Shown: positions 1 through 7,966 of the stretch, in pieces | Layout of the letters: each line of letters starts with the position of its first letter | How positions within the stretch are numbered: position 1 is the stretch's first letter | Assembly (NCBI GenBank): GCA_963753845.1 | Contig: CAVWEI010000036.1 | Location: forward strand, 124,001 to 188,000 | DNA from: Thiosocius sp963753845 | GTDB taxonomy: Bacteria; Pseudomonadota; Gammaproteobacteria; Chromatiales; Chromatiaceae | Reading direction: 5' to 3' | DNA length: 64,000 nt | Notes under the pieces: model-generated | The model's input: only the letters and a program-made list of their open reading frames with translations | The model's database searches: none | What the model was told of the DNA's origin: nothing | Translations under genes and position numbers: made by a program

Positions 1-275
1 GAAAAGATGCGCGAAGACACCATCGGAGACAGTTGTTCCGACAACTGATTGAATTCTGCGCGATAAATCCGAGCACAGCGACCTGATTCTACCCAGCCAA
101 TGGGGACACAGAGTCCCGCAGAGAGCGCAGAGTTTCAGCTGGTGGCCGCCGTTCTCTTTCTGAGCTCAGGTCTTCAACTGAGCAATGCAGGCCCGGCAGC
201 AATTCCGACAATACAAAACGCTCTGTGGACTCTGCGCTCCTCAGTGTCCTCTGCGTACAACGAAAACCTTCCGGC
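1..275. other. Non-coding stretch downstream of the first gene
   Basis: No convincing gene is seen here. Positions 1-101 show nothing I recognise. Most of the rest is the first copy of the paired inverted-arm repeat described separately. Short frames on the plus strand run through repeat sequence and have no recognisable protein character. Confidence 0.5.
102..262. repeat. Paired inverted-arm repeat, copy 1
   Basis: The left arm at 102-138 is purine-rich and begins GGGGACACAGAG. The right arm at about 217-262 is its approximate reverse complement, with CTCTGTGGACTCTGCG and GTCCTCTGCG. About 80 bases separate the arms. The same arm consensus recurs at 6701-6945, 19310-19470 and 34758-34912. 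It lies just beyond the stop of the small membrane protein gene and could form a long stem in a transcript. This looks like a dispersed intergenic repeat family; any function is unknown. Confidence 0.7.
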
Positions 276-572
276 CTATTCGGCGACCTCGGTAATCTCT
301 CGCCGATGCCGCCAGATCCGGATGAACGGGTAGAACATCGACGCCAGCAGGATCAGCATGGCGGCCGACATCATTTCCTGTCCGACGAAATAGATCACGA
401 CTACAAAGGCGGTGACCATTGACAAGGTGGAGTCGATCAATGCGCGCCGAATCAGGTCTTTTCGTGCCTTCTCCGGCTCCGTGCCCGTGATGAAGAGGAT
501 CAGCACCGGCAGCAGGTAGTGCAGCGGCGCGTAGAACGCGATGATGACCGCCCAGACGATGATCTCATCCAT
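276..572 (-). CDS. Small hydrophobic membrane protein, unknown function
   Basis: A 98-residue protein with two or three predicted membrane segments: one near residues 4-30 rich in Ile, Val and Leu, and one or two between about 48 and 85. A charged stretch between them contains TEPEKARKD, and the C-terminus is basic then acidic. I do not recognise the family. It lies about 100 bases downstream of the sulfur globule protein gene on the same strand, but a terminator-like hairpin sits between them, so it may be transcribed separately. No strong ribosome binding site precedes the ATG, so the start is uncertain. Composition matches normal coding sequence and the hydrophobic pattern argues against a chance frame. 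Confidence 0.6.
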   Translation of the reverse strand: MDEIIVWAVIIAFYAPLHYLLPVLILFITGTEPEKARKDLIRRALIDSTLSMVTAFVVVIYFVGQEMMSAAMLILLASMFYPFIRIWRHRREITEVAE

Positions 573-621
573 AGTCGGGGGTCTCTGGACAATGGCGCGC
601 GTTCACGGGTGCCGTTGGTGG

Positions 622-656
622 GAAGAAACCCCGCGCCCAGGACGGACGCGGGGGTC
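622..656 (-). terminator. Terminator-like hairpin after the sulfur globule protein gene
   Basis: Read on the minus strand, an ACCCCCGCG stem pairs with CGCGGGGT across a short loop and is followed by a T-rich run (TTTCTT). It lies just past the stop codon at 673, so it fits an intrinsic terminator for the globule protein gene. Confidence 0.55.
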
Positions 657-672
657 GCCTGTGCGTGGGGTG

Positions 673-1083
673 CTATTCGGCCTTCTTGGCCTTGGCGGTC
701 GACTTGGCGGGCGCAGCTACCCGCGGTACATAGCCGTAGCCGCCATAATAGGGGTAGTAGCCATAGCCACCCCAGGGACGGTAGCCGCCGTAGTACGGGT
801 AGCCGTACCCGCCCCAGCCGCCGCCGTAACCGCCGTAGTAGGGATAGCCGTAGCCGCCCCATGGGCCACCGTAACCCCAGGGGCCACCACCGTAGCCCCA
901 GGGGCCGCCGCCGTATCCGCCCCATCCTCCACCACCGAAGAACTCCTCGGCCCAGTAGCGAGGATCCCAAGGGTCGTAGGGGTTCCACCCACCACCCCAG
1001 CCGTTACCCCACCAGGCCGATGTGCTGCCTGCCGCAGACAGAAGCAGTGCGGCCAACAGCGAAAGCATCATAGGTCTTTTCAT
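673..1083 (-). CDS. Sulfur globule protein, Gly/Tyr/Trp-rich (SgpA/CV1-like)
   Basis: A 136-residue protein with an N-terminal signal peptide (MKRP, a hydrophobic core to about residue 18, then AGSTSA before a likely cleavage site). The mature part is dominated by Gly, Tyr, Trp and Pro in repeats such as GGPWGYGG and YGYPYYGGY. The tail is short and basic (AKSTAKAKKAE). This composition, size and export signal match the structural envelope proteins of sulfur globules in Allochromatium and relatives, which coat periplasmic sulfur deposits. The ATG is preceded by a strong AAGGAG site. It lies next to the qmo-hdr operon on the same strand but after that operon's terminator, so it has its own promoter. 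A perfect palindrome sits about 67-91 bases upstream. A cell-wall or unrelated glycine-rich protein is the main alternative. Confidence 0.8.
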   Translation of the reverse strand: MKRPMMLSLLAALLLSAAGSTSAWWGNGWGGGWNPYDPWDPRYWAEEFFGGGGWGGYGGGPWGYGGGPWGYGGPWGGYGYPYYGGYGGGWGGYGYPYYGGYRPWGGYGYYPYYGGYGYVPRVAAPAKSTAKAKKAE

Positions 1084-1149
1084 GATCGTCTCCTTGCTGT
1101 CCAGTGAATATCGGTTTCTGCTAATATTCCTTTTACCGCAAACCAGGTG

Positions 1150-1174
1150 TTTTGATCTTTGAGGCGGATCAAAA
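1150..1174 (-). promoter_or_regulatory. Perfect palindrome upstream of the sulfur globule protein gene
   Basis: TTTTGATC at 1150-1157 and GATCAAAA at 1167-1174 form a perfect 8-base inverted repeat with a 9-base spacer, in the A+T-richer leader of the globule protein gene. It resembles a dimeric regulator site. The half-sites recall FNR boxes, but the spacing is wider than the FNR consensus. Operator function is inferred from position and symmetry only. Confidence 0.4.
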
Positions 1175-1218
1175 ACTTTGGACTATCGGTGAGCCACAAG
1201 GTGATATGAACGGCCGGC

Positions 1219-1250
1219 GAAAAAAACCCCGCCATTAAGGGCGGGGTTGG
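1219..1250 (-). terminator. Intrinsic terminator of the qmoAB-hdrCB operon
   Basis: On the minus strand the sequence reads AACCCCGCC, a short loop, then GGCGGGGTTTTTTT. This is a strong GC stem followed by an uninterrupted T run. It lies about 50 bases past the hdrB stop codon and marks the operon end. Confidence 0.9.
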
Positions 1251-1261
1251 GTCGGACGGCG

Positions 1262-1304
1262 GGGCAGACTATGCCTGCCTCGATGCCGGGCACAGCCCGA
1301 ACTA
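1262..1304. repeat. REP-like two-hairpin repeat, copy 1
   Basis: GGCAGACTATGCCTGCC followed by CGGGCACAGCCCG gives two adjacent imperfect hairpins. Similar sequences occur at 13587-13632 and, less perfectly, at 19581-19640. This copy overlaps the hdrB stop codon and precedes the terminator, so it would form part of the 3' end of the qmo-hdr transcript. Confidence 0.6.
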
Positions 1305-2201
1305 TCTGTTGGCGATCTCTTCCAGCTGTTTGGCCGGGATCACTTGGCCGTTGAGTGCGGCGTCCTTGGCAGAGCGGCCGTAGGCAACCGACATCAGGGT
1401 CGAGTAGTACACCACCGGCATCTTGAACTTGGTGCCGTGGGTCGCGTTGATCTGGTCCTGATATACCTCGACGTTCATCTGGCAGACCGGGCAGGGGGTG
1501 ACGATCATGTCTGCACCGTGGTCGTAGGCCGATTCAATGATGCCCTTGATCATGACCTGTGACTTCTCTGGCTCGGAGAAGGCCAGTGCGCCGCCGCAGC
1601 ATTGCACCTTTTTTTCGTAGTCGGGGACCGAGTCTGCACCGAGGGTCTCGACCAGCTTGTCCAGGTATTTCGGGTTCTCGTAGCTCTCGCCGGCGATACC
1701 GAACGGACGGTTGGTTTGACAGCCGACGTAGCCGGCGATCTTGATCCCCTCGAGCGGCTTCTGGACCTTGGCGCCGATGGCGTCGTAGCCGATGTCCTGG
1801 ATCAGGACCTCGGCCATGTGCTTGATCGGAGCATCGTTCTTGAGGGTCAGGCCCGCTTCCGCCAGCGCGGTGTTGGTCTCTGCCAGCAGGCCTTCATCGT
1901 GCTGCAGCCGCTCCTGGGTCTCGCGCGTGGCGAGCCAGCAGGCAGCACAGGTGGCGACGATCTCCTGGCCCGGGTTGTGCTCCTCGGACAGGGCGATGTT
2001 GCGCGCCGACAGCGCCAGGCGAGGCAGTTCACCACCGCTGGCGTAACCGATCGAGGCCGAACAGCAGTTCCAGTCCGGGATCTCGTTGAGCTGGATGTCC
2101 AGCTCTTCGCACATGGTCTGCACCGAGACCATGTAGTTGGATGAGGATGCCCCCTTCTGAGAAGAGCATCCGGGGTAAAAAGAATATTCGCGTTTTGCCA
2201 T
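1302..2201 (-). CDS. hdrB: Heterodisulfide reductase subunit B-like protein
   Basis: A 299-residue protein with two CCG (DUF224) domains. The first has Cys12 in YPGC, Cys46-Cys47 in WNCC, and Cys85 and Cys88 in CAAC. The second has Cys161 in GCQTNRP, Cys201-Cys202 in QCCGG, and Cys237 and Cys240 in CPVC. In HdrB these residues hold unusual non-cubane [4Fe-4S] clusters at the disulfide-reducing site. It is the last gene of the qmoA-qmoB-hdrC-hdrB operon. A GAGGAG ribosome site lies in the 15-base gap after the hdrC stop. In bacteria lacking the membrane subunit QmoC, HdrB and HdrC replace it, so this protein probably links QmoAB to a thiol or disulfide partner in sulfur oxidation. The partner is not visible here. 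Confidence 0.92.
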   Translation of the reverse strand: MAKREYSFYPGCSSQKGASSSNYMVSVQTMCEELDIQLNEIPDWNCCSASIGYASGGELPRLALSARNIALSEEHNPGQEIVATCAACWLATRETQERLQHDEGLLAETNTALAEAGLTLKNDAPIKHMAEVLIQDIGYDAIGAKVQKPLEGIKIAGYVGCQTNRPFGIAGESYENPKYLDKLVETLGADSVPDYEKKVQCCGGALAFSEPEKSQVMIKGIIESAYDHGADMIVTPCPVCQMNVEVYQDQINATHGTKFKMPVVYYSTLMSVAYGRSAKDAALNGQVIPAKQLEEIANR

Positions 2202-2216
2202 GGATACTTACTCCTC

Positions 2217-2843
2217 TTAACCGCCGTGTTTGGCGATGCGGGCGTCTTCGAGTTCCTGGGCCTTCTTGATGACCTTCTGGAAGCCCGACAGGTCCTTGAC
2301 CGCGTGTCCGCCTATGATCTCCATCGGGTTCATGCGCTTGGTCTTCATCATGCCGAGGCCAATGTCCTTCATTTTCAGCGAGGTCTTCACGCCTTCGCCG
2401 AAACCGTTCATGAAATACAGGCTCAGGCCGAGCTTGAGCTCGTTGACGCGGCCCTTTTTCATCAGGTTGTCCCAGAACAACTGGGCGAACTTCGCGGTTG
2501 GCTGTCCCTTGGGGACGATGCCGAGGCGCTTCGCATAGTGTGCCAGGCCATGCATGATGTGCGTGATGGGCAGCTCGCGCGGGCAGCGCACGATGCAGTT
2601 GTAGCAGGAGGTGCACATCCACATCGAATCCGAGGCCAGGACCTCGTCGCGCTTGCCGGCCCGGATCATCATGAAGATCTTCTGCGGGGTGTGCTCCCAG
2701 GCATCGCCCAGCGGGCAGGAACCGGCGCACACGCCACACTGCATGCACATCTTGACCCACTCGCCCTCTTCGACGTTCGCCTCAACCTCCGACAGGAAGC
2801 TGTTGCGATACTTCTCGACCATTACATTATTCATATCGCTCAT
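2217..2843 (-). CDS. hdrC: Heterodisulfide reductase subunit C-like iron-sulfur protein
   Basis: A 208-residue soluble protein with two classical [4Fe-4S] motifs, CMQCGVCAGSCP (Cys33, 36, 39, 43) and CTSCYNCIVRCP (Cys77, 80, 83, 87). The rest is helical, with no membrane segments. That separates it from QmoC, which fuses an HdrC-like head to a cytochrome b-like membrane domain. It would relay electrons between QmoB and HdrB. The gene lies 12 bases after qmoB and 15 bases before hdrB, all on one transcript. The start at MSDMNN is preceded by a GAGCGAGG-like ribosome site. Confidence 0.92.
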   Translation of the reverse strand: MSDMNNVMVEKYRNSFLSEVEANVEEGEWVKMCMQCGVCAGSCPLGDAWEHTPQKIFMMIRAGKRDEVLASDSMWMCTSCYNCIVRCPRELPITHIMHGLAHYAKRLGIVPKGQPTAKFAQLFWDNLMKKGRVNELKLGLSLYFMNGFGEGVKTSLKMKDIGLGMMKTKRMNPMEIIGGHAVKDLSGFQKVIKKAQELEDARIAKHGG

Positions 2844-2855
2844 AACGAACCTCGC

Positions 2856-5147
2856 TCAGAACTTGAAGGGGCTCATGCCCACTTTCTCGACGACCTCTTC
2901 CATCTCCTTGATCAGGCGCGGTGCGCGCTCGATGTCGGTGATGGCGACCTCGTGCACGATCACGCGCTCGGGTTCGAGGTTGAGGGTGGACAGGGTGTCG
3001 CCGACCTTGGCCATGCGCTCGGCGGCCATGGTCGATCCACGCACGAAGTGACACTGGTAGTCGTCACCGCGCTGGCAGCCCATCATGACGATGCCGTCGA
3101 AACCGTTGTTCAACGAGTCGGTGACCCAGGACAGCGAGACCGAACCGAGGCACCGAACGGGAATGACGCGCGCCCAGGGGCTGATCTCCTGGCCACTCAT
3201 CGCGGCCTGGTCGAGCGCCGGGTAGGCGTCGTTCTCACAGGCCAGGACCAGGATGCGTGGCTTCTCCTCGAACTCGTCCGGGACCTCGACGTTCTTGATC
3301 TGCTGACCGACGGTATCGATCGAGTAGTTCTCGAACGAGATGACACGGACCGGGCAGGCGCCCATGCAGGTGCCGCAGCGGCGACAGCGTGACTCGTTGA
3401 ACTGCGGGTAACGCTCTTCGTCTTCGTTGATCGCACCGAAGGGGCATTCCACGGTGCAGCGCTTGCACTGGGTGCAGCCTTCCTTGCGGAACGAGGGGTA
3501 GGACAGGTCGCCGACCCGCGGATGGGCGGCCGAGCCCTGACCGGCATTGACCGCCGCCTGGATCGCCTTCATTGCCGCGCCGGTTGCGTCGTCCTGAGCC
3601 TGCTTGATGTCCATCGGGCGACGCACCGGGCCGGCGGCATAGATGCCGGTGCGGCGGGTCTCGTAGGGGAAGCAGATAAAGTGTGAATCCGTAAAGCCCC
3701 ATTTCAGCTGCGGCAGGTCGGAACCCTGGCGGTAGTCCAGTGCGAGGATCGAATCGACGGGAATCGCGATTTCCGCCGCGGCGTTGGCGTCGTCCTTTTG
3801 TTCATCGGACATGCCTTCCTGCGACTCGTTGGCCGCATAGGGATCGGGGCCGGAGTTGGGCACCATGCCGAGGTCGAGAACAACCAGGTCTGCCTCAAGC
3901 GCGACTTCTTCATCGAGGATCAGGTCTTTGAACTTGACCGTGGCGCCGGAGCCCGAGCTGGTCACCTCGCCGACTTCGCCCTTGGAGAAGATCACCATGT
4001 TCTGCTGGCCGGAGCGGTAGAAGTCCTCGCCGGCTGCACCCGGGGTGCGCAGGTTGTCGAACAGGATGGTGGTGTCGCAGTCCTTCCCGTTCTGGCCTTT
4101 GAAATACAGAGCCTGCTTGATCGCGATCAGGTCACCTATCCCCGAGTGGTAGGGCAGATGGCCTTTTTCGGTCGATGCCTGGCCGGCGTTCTGCACAAAC
4201 ACCACCGACTTGACCTCTTTGCCGTCGGAAGGGCGCTTGATCGGGCCGTCGCCTGCCGTCTTGGCCAGGGCTTCCAACTCGACATTGCTGACCACGTCGG
4301 CATTGCTGGAACCCAGCGAGGGGATGGCCGAGGGATCGAACTCTTTCCAGCCGGAGGCCTGGATGATGGCGCCGAAGTTCTCGGTGGTGGTGCCGCCCGA
4401 CTCGGTGGTGATATCGGCCGAGAAACGACCGGGGGCCCCCGAGGTCTTGGTCAGCCTGCTGTTCAAGTGGACGGTGATCAGCTCGTTGGCCTCGACCGCC
4501 GCGATAATGTCGGCGATGTCGTTTTCCATCGGCATCGGCAGGTCGACATTCGTGCCGTTGCCCACACCGTAGGCCGCTGCGCGACCCGGGATACGCTTGT
4601 GCCACTTGGCCGCCCAGCCGCCCAGTTCGCCGGTCTTCTCGATCAGATGCACCGGAAAGCCTGCCGCCGCGGTCTCGAGTGCCGCCGTCATGCCGGTCAC
4701 GCCGCCGCCGACCACCAGGATGGTCTTGACCAGGGTCTGCTCGCCGGACACGTGCGGCTTGACCATGTACTTGACTTCGGCGCATGCCATGCGGATGTAG
4801 TCGTCCGCCAGCTCCTGCGTGGTTTCGCGGTTCTCGTCCGTATCCGGACGCGCCCAGATCACGCCTTCGCGCAGGTTGGCGCGTGACATGGCCACGTCGG
4901 TGAAGTTGAATGCCTCGACCTTGGCGCGACGCGAACAGGCCGCGATCATGATGTTGGTGGCACCCTCTTTTTCGATGGTGTCACGGATCATCTGCACGCC
5001 TTCCTTGCTGCACAGCATCTCGTGCTGCTGGCAGGTGGCCATCTTGCCGTCGCGCTTGGCGGTCTGTTCCAGTTGTCCGGCATCCAGGCGCTCGCCGATG
5101 CCGCAGCCGGTGCAGACAAAGCCTGCAAAAATCTTTTGGTCAGCCAT
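2856..5147 (-). CDS. qmoB: Quinone-interacting oxidoreductase subunit QmoB (HdrA/MvhD-type flavoprotein)
   Basis: A 763-residue HdrA-like flavoprotein. It opens with an iron-sulfur region (Cys12 and Cys15 in VCTGCGIG). An FAD-binding Rossmann motif VVGGGVTGM follows near residue 145. Two ferredoxin motifs lie at about residues 557-570 (CTQCKRCTVECP) and 585-596 (CRRCGTCMGACP). The C-terminal 150 residues form an MvhD-like [2Fe-2S] domain with conserved Cys in VRCLGSVS and GCQRGDDYQCH. This order is that of QmoB, which pairs with QmoA and APS reductase in sulfate reducers and, running in reverse, in sulfur oxidisers. The start lies 3 bases after the qmoA stop, showing tight coupling. AprBA and Sat are not in this window. 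Confidence 0.93.
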   Translation of the reverse strand: MADQKIFAGFVCTGCGIGERLDAGQLEQTAKRDGKMATCQQHEMLCSKEGVQMIRDTIEKEGATNIMIAACSRRAKVEAFNFTDVAMSRANLREGVIWARPDTDENRETTQELADDYIRMACAEVKYMVKPHVSGEQTLVKTILVVGGGVTGMTAALETAAAGFPVHLIEKTGELGGWAAKWHKRIPGRAAAYGVGNGTNVDLPMPMENDIADIIAAVEANELITVHLNSRLTKTSGAPGRFSADITTESGGTTTENFGAIIQASGWKEFDPSAIPSLGSSNADVVSNVELEALAKTAGDGPIKRPSDGKEVKSVVFVQNAGQASTEKGHLPYHSGIGDLIAIKQALYFKGQNGKDCDTTILFDNLRTPGAAGEDFYRSGQQNMVIFSKGEVGEVTSSGSGATVKFKDLILDEEVALEADLVVLDLGMVPNSGPDPYAANESQEGMSDEQKDDANAAAEIAIPVDSILALDYRQGSDLPQLKWGFTDSHFICFPYETRRTGIYAAGPVRRPMDIKQAQDDATGAAMKAIQAAVNAGQGSAAHPRVGDLSYPSFRKEGCTQCKRCTVECPFGAINEDEERYPQFNESRCRRCGTCMGACPVRVISFENYSIDTVGQQIKNVEVPDEFEEKPRILVLACENDAYPALDQAAMSGQEISPWARVIPVRCLGSVSLSWVTDSLNNGFDGIVMMGCQRGDDYQCHFVRGSTMAAERMAKVGDTLSTLNLEPERVIVHEVAITDIERAPRLIKEMEEVVEKVGMSPFKF

Positions 5148-5150
5148 TGC

Positions 5151-6428
5151 TTAGCCCTCCGCTGCTGCAACGCGGTTGACCACCTGAATTGCCTTCAGGG
5201 CGGCGCCGGTTGCGTGCTGAACTGCGCGGTTTACATCCAGTGCATCGGATGCGGAACCCGCTGCGAACACGCCGCCGTTGGCGGCATCGGCTTCGATGAA
5301 GCCCTCGCGGTTGATCACGATGTCGACCGGGAAGTCGCCCTTGGTGACCGACGGCTCCATGCCGGTGGCGAGCACGACGAGATCGTGCGTGTTCTCATAA
5401 CGGTGGTAACCCTCGGTATCCACGCCACAGCAGATCGGATTGCCTTCCTTGTCGGTGATCACGTTGGCGACCTTGGACTTGGTGAAGGTCACGTTGTCCA
5501 TGTCCTTCACGGTCTGGTAGAAGTCCTCGAAGCGGTCGATCGCGCGTATGTCGATGTAATAGATGGTTACCTTGGCGTCTTCGTAGGCATCCACGACGTA
5601 GTGGGTCTGCTTCAGAGAGGCCATGCAGCAGATGCGCGAGCAGTGGTAAAGGTGATTGCGGTCGCGCGAGCCGGCACACTGGATGAAGGCCACGTTCCTG
5701 GCCTCTTTGCCGTCCTTGCGCACGATCTTGCCGCCGGTCGGGCCCTTCGGGTCGGCCATGCGCTCGAACTCGACATTGGTGATGACGTTGTCGAAGCGGT
5801 CGTAGCCGTAGGGCTGGATCTTGGCCGCATCGTACGGCTGCCAGCCTGTCGCCCAGATCACGGCACCCGCCGGGAACCTGATCTCACGCTCCTGCATATC
5901 CAGGTCGACCGCACCGTATTTGCATGCATCCTTGGCCTTTTGCGCATCGTCGGTGCCGATGATGCGCGGGTCGATGACGTACTGCATCGGATGGGCCATG
6001 ACGTGCGGCAGGTAGGCGCCCTTGCGCTTGCTCATGCCGTAGTTGTACTCATCGTCGAATTCGGTCTCGACGGCCTTGCCACAATCCCCGCAGCCGGTGC
6101 AGTTGTCGTTGACGTAACGCGGCGCCAGTTTCACCGTCGCGGTGTAGGCCCCTGCCTCACCCTCGATGCCCGTCACCTCGGCCATCGTCAGGATGGTCAG
6201 GTTGGGGTTCATCTTGGCCCGGCGCTGGTTGATCTCCAGCCCGCAGGTGGGATGACACAGCTTGGGGAAGTACTTGTACAACTGGCTTACCCGGCCACCC
6301 AGGTAGGGGCGCTTTTCGACCAGTACGACCTTCTTCCCGGTCTCGGCGGCCTCGAGTGCGGCAGTCATGCCACTGATGCCGCCACCGACGACGAGAATGG
6401 TCTCGTTGGTGGCTACGACTTCCGTCAT
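5151..6428 (-). CDS. qmoA: Quinone-interacting oxidoreductase subunit QmoA (HdrA-like flavoprotein)
   Basis: A 425-residue flavoprotein and first gene of the operon. The FAD-binding motif VVGGGISGM lies at about residues 14-22. A conserved HdrA/QmoA segment follows, with PYLGGRVSQ and CHPTCGLE. A cysteine cluster CTGCGDC lies near residue 107, and a second dinucleotide-fold element ends with the FAD-closing region near residue 390. It is shorter than archaeal HdrA because it lacks C-terminal ferredoxin modules, as expected for QmoA. A clear GGAGGA ribosome site precedes the ATG. The roughly 600 bases upstream hold the operon promoter and a repeat, not aprBA. Likely role: electron transfer between APS reductase and quinone or thiol carriers during sulfite oxidation. 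Confidence 0.93.
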   Translation of the reverse strand: MTEVVATNETILVVGGGISGMTAALEAAETGKKVVLVEKRPYLGGRVSQLYKYFPKLCHPTCGLEINQRRAKMNPNLTILTMAEVTGIEGEAGAYTATVKLAPRYVNDNCTGCGDCGKAVETEFDDEYNYGMSKRKGAYLPHVMAHPMQYVIDPRIIGTDDAQKAKDACKYGAVDLDMQEREIRFPAGAVIWATGWQPYDAAKIQPYGYDRFDNVITNVEFERMADPKGPTGGKIVRKDGKEARNVAFIQCAGSRDRNHLYHCSRICCMASLKQTHYVVDAYEDAKVTIYYIDIRAIDRFEDFYQTVKDMDNVTFTKSKVANVITDKEGNPICCGVDTEGYHRYENTHDLVVLATGMEPSVTKGDFPVDIVINREGFIEADAANGGVFAAGSASDALDVNRAVQHATGAALKAIQVVNRVAAAEG

Positions 6429-7056
6429 GGATAGTCCTCCGTCGCGGATAGTGATGAATCTCTCTCAACCGTCCGCGGCCCGCAGCTGCGATCGGTGCAG
6501 GGCCCAGGGGCCCGAAATTTTGTGTCTGGATGACCGGCTCAGGCACACAGACGCCGATCAAAACAGGGATTCATAACGATACTCCCGTCGGGGGATTATC
6601 GCTATGCGCAAACAATCGAATTTTCCAATGCGCTAATAGAGGGGACGTATGTATCTAAGGTTCGGATGCCGCGCGATTCAGTTCGCTGTGAGTGGACTCC
6701 GAGTATCGGGTCGCGGAGGGCGCAGCGGCGCAAAGAACACGAAGGTTTTTCGGGTCAGACATTACACACCGATGGGTCGTGCGAACTGGGGCAGATCCCT
6801 CTGATTTGAACAACATTTGCCGACACAGCCCGAACCCGGGTCAACCCTGTTTTCTACGCACCGAATTTCCACACGGACAGTGACCGTCACCCGAACTCTC
6901 TGCGCCCTCTGCGCCTCTGTGTCCCCACCTCGGGTTCTCTATTTCCGATCGCAGGCGAAGCTGACGGCATCCCCGCGCCTGACACGGTTGCTTAAGGGGT
7001 CGGCGAAAGTTAGCCTGCGTCCCGACCCGAAACTCCTGTCACCTGGGGCCAGTAAA
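6429..7056. other. Intergenic region between qmoA and the CbbQ-like gene
   Basis: About 630 bases separate the divergent genes. The part next to qmoA must hold the operon promoter; an A+T-richer stretch lies at 6570-6640, but I see no convincing -35/-10 pair. Repeat copy 2 fills 6701-6945. An open frame continues upstream of the CbbQ-like gene to 6817, but it runs through this repeat and is unlikely to be coding. Confidence 0.5.
6701..6945. repeat. Paired inverted-arm repeat, copy 2
   Basis: The left arm at 6701-6750 carries GCGGAGGGCGCAG and GAACACGAAGG. The right arm at 6890-6940 carries CTCTGCGCCCTCTGCG and CCTCTGTGTCCCC. The arms are in inverted orientation about 140 bases apart. The left arm shares GAGTATCGGG at its outer edge with copy 3 (19311-19320), which suggests a common element boundary. 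Confidence 0.75.
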
Positions 7057-7875
7057 TTGACCGAGACCGCCAACACACTCAGACCGGAAGAAAACTTCAT
7101 CACCGAAGAGCCTTACTACCAGCCGGTTGGCGACGAAATTGCGGTATTCGAGGCGGCCTACGGCAACAAACTGCCGGTACTGCTCAAAGGTCCGACCGGC
7201 TGCGGCAAGACACGCTTCATGGAATACATGGCGTGGCGCCTCAAGCGCCCCCTTATCACTGTGTCCTGTCACGACGATCTGACCGCCTCCGACCTGGTCG
7301 GGCGGTTCCTGGTCAAGGGCGGAGAGACCACCTGGGTCGACGGCCCGCTGGCCCGCGCGGTGCGCGCCGGTGCCATCTGTTATCTCGACGAGGTGGTCGA
7401 GGCTCGCAAGGACACCACCGTGGTGATCCACCCGCTGGGGGACGACCGTCGGGTGCTGCCGATGGAAAAAATCGGTGAGCTCGTCGAGGCTTCGCCGGAT
7501 TTCTGTCTGGCGATGTCGTACAACCCGGGCTATCAGTCGGTGCTCAAGGATCTCAAGCAGTCGACCCGACAACGTTTTGTCGCTTTGGAGTTCGACTACC
7601 CTGACGCCAAATTGGAGCAGCGGATTGTCGAACGTGAGTCAGGGCTCGGTGGTGAGTTGGCCGCACGCCTGGTGAGATTCGCGCACATGACCCGCAACCT
7701 GAAGGGCCAGGGGCTGGACGAGGGCGCCTCCACGCGCCTGCTCGTGCACGCGGCCAAACTGATCGTGGCCGGGGTCGACCCGGTGGTGGCCTGCAGGGCC
7801 TCGGTCGCGCAGGCGCTCACCGACGACCGCGACATGCTGGTGGCCGTGAACGAGTTGTCTTCCTCGCTGTTCTGA
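7057..7875 (+). CDS. CbbQ/NirQ/NorQ-family MoxR-type AAA ATPase
   Basis: A 272-residue AAA+ ATPase of the CbbQ/NorQ/GpvN group. It shows the family opening YYQPVGDE, Walker A GPTGCGKTR, Walker B CYLDEVVEAR, and NPGYQ in the sensor region. Such proteins work with a von Willebrand factor A partner (CbbO or NorD) to activate Rubisco or mature NO reductase; neither partner nor target is adjacent. I chose the TTG at 7057, preceded by CTGGGG, because family homology begins just after it and upstream sequence lies in a repeat. An open frame without homology extends back to 6817. It sits about 90 bases before polA. The choice between CbbQ and NorQ is unresolved; the sulfur-oxidising context favours CbbQ. 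Confidence 0.82.
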   Translation: MTETANTLRPEENFITEEPYYQPVGDEIAVFEAAYGNKLPVLLKGPTGCGKTRFMEYMAWRLKRPLITVSCHDDLTASDLVGRFLVKGGETTWVDGPLARAVRAGAICYLDEVVEARKDTTVVIHPLGDDRRVLPMEKIGELVEASPDFCLAMSYNPGYQSVLKDLKQSTRQRFVALEFDYPDAKLEQRIVERESGLGGELAARLVRFAHMTRNLKGQGLDEGASTRLLVHAAKLIVAGVDPVVACRASVAQALTDDRDMLVAVNELSSSLF

Positions 7876-7966
7876 CGTGCACCCGGCCCAATCCGGTGTC
7901 CGTCCCGCATGGTCCATTAGCTGCCATTGGCCCAAACGGAAGTTTCAAAGGTAGTATCCTCGGGCC

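Noticed and set aside
1150..1174. FNR or CRP binding site
   Set aside because: Half-sites look similar, but the 9-base spacer does not fit either consensus, so I report only an unassigned palindrome.
2226..3392. Long plus-strand open frame opposite hdrC and qmoB
   Set aside because: Antisense to well-supported iron-sulfur proteins; no ribosome site or recognisable domain.
6817..7056. N-terminal extension of the CbbQ-like gene
   Set aside because: It translates the right arm of a dispersed repeat and has no similarity to the family, which begins near residue 1 of the TTG-started form.
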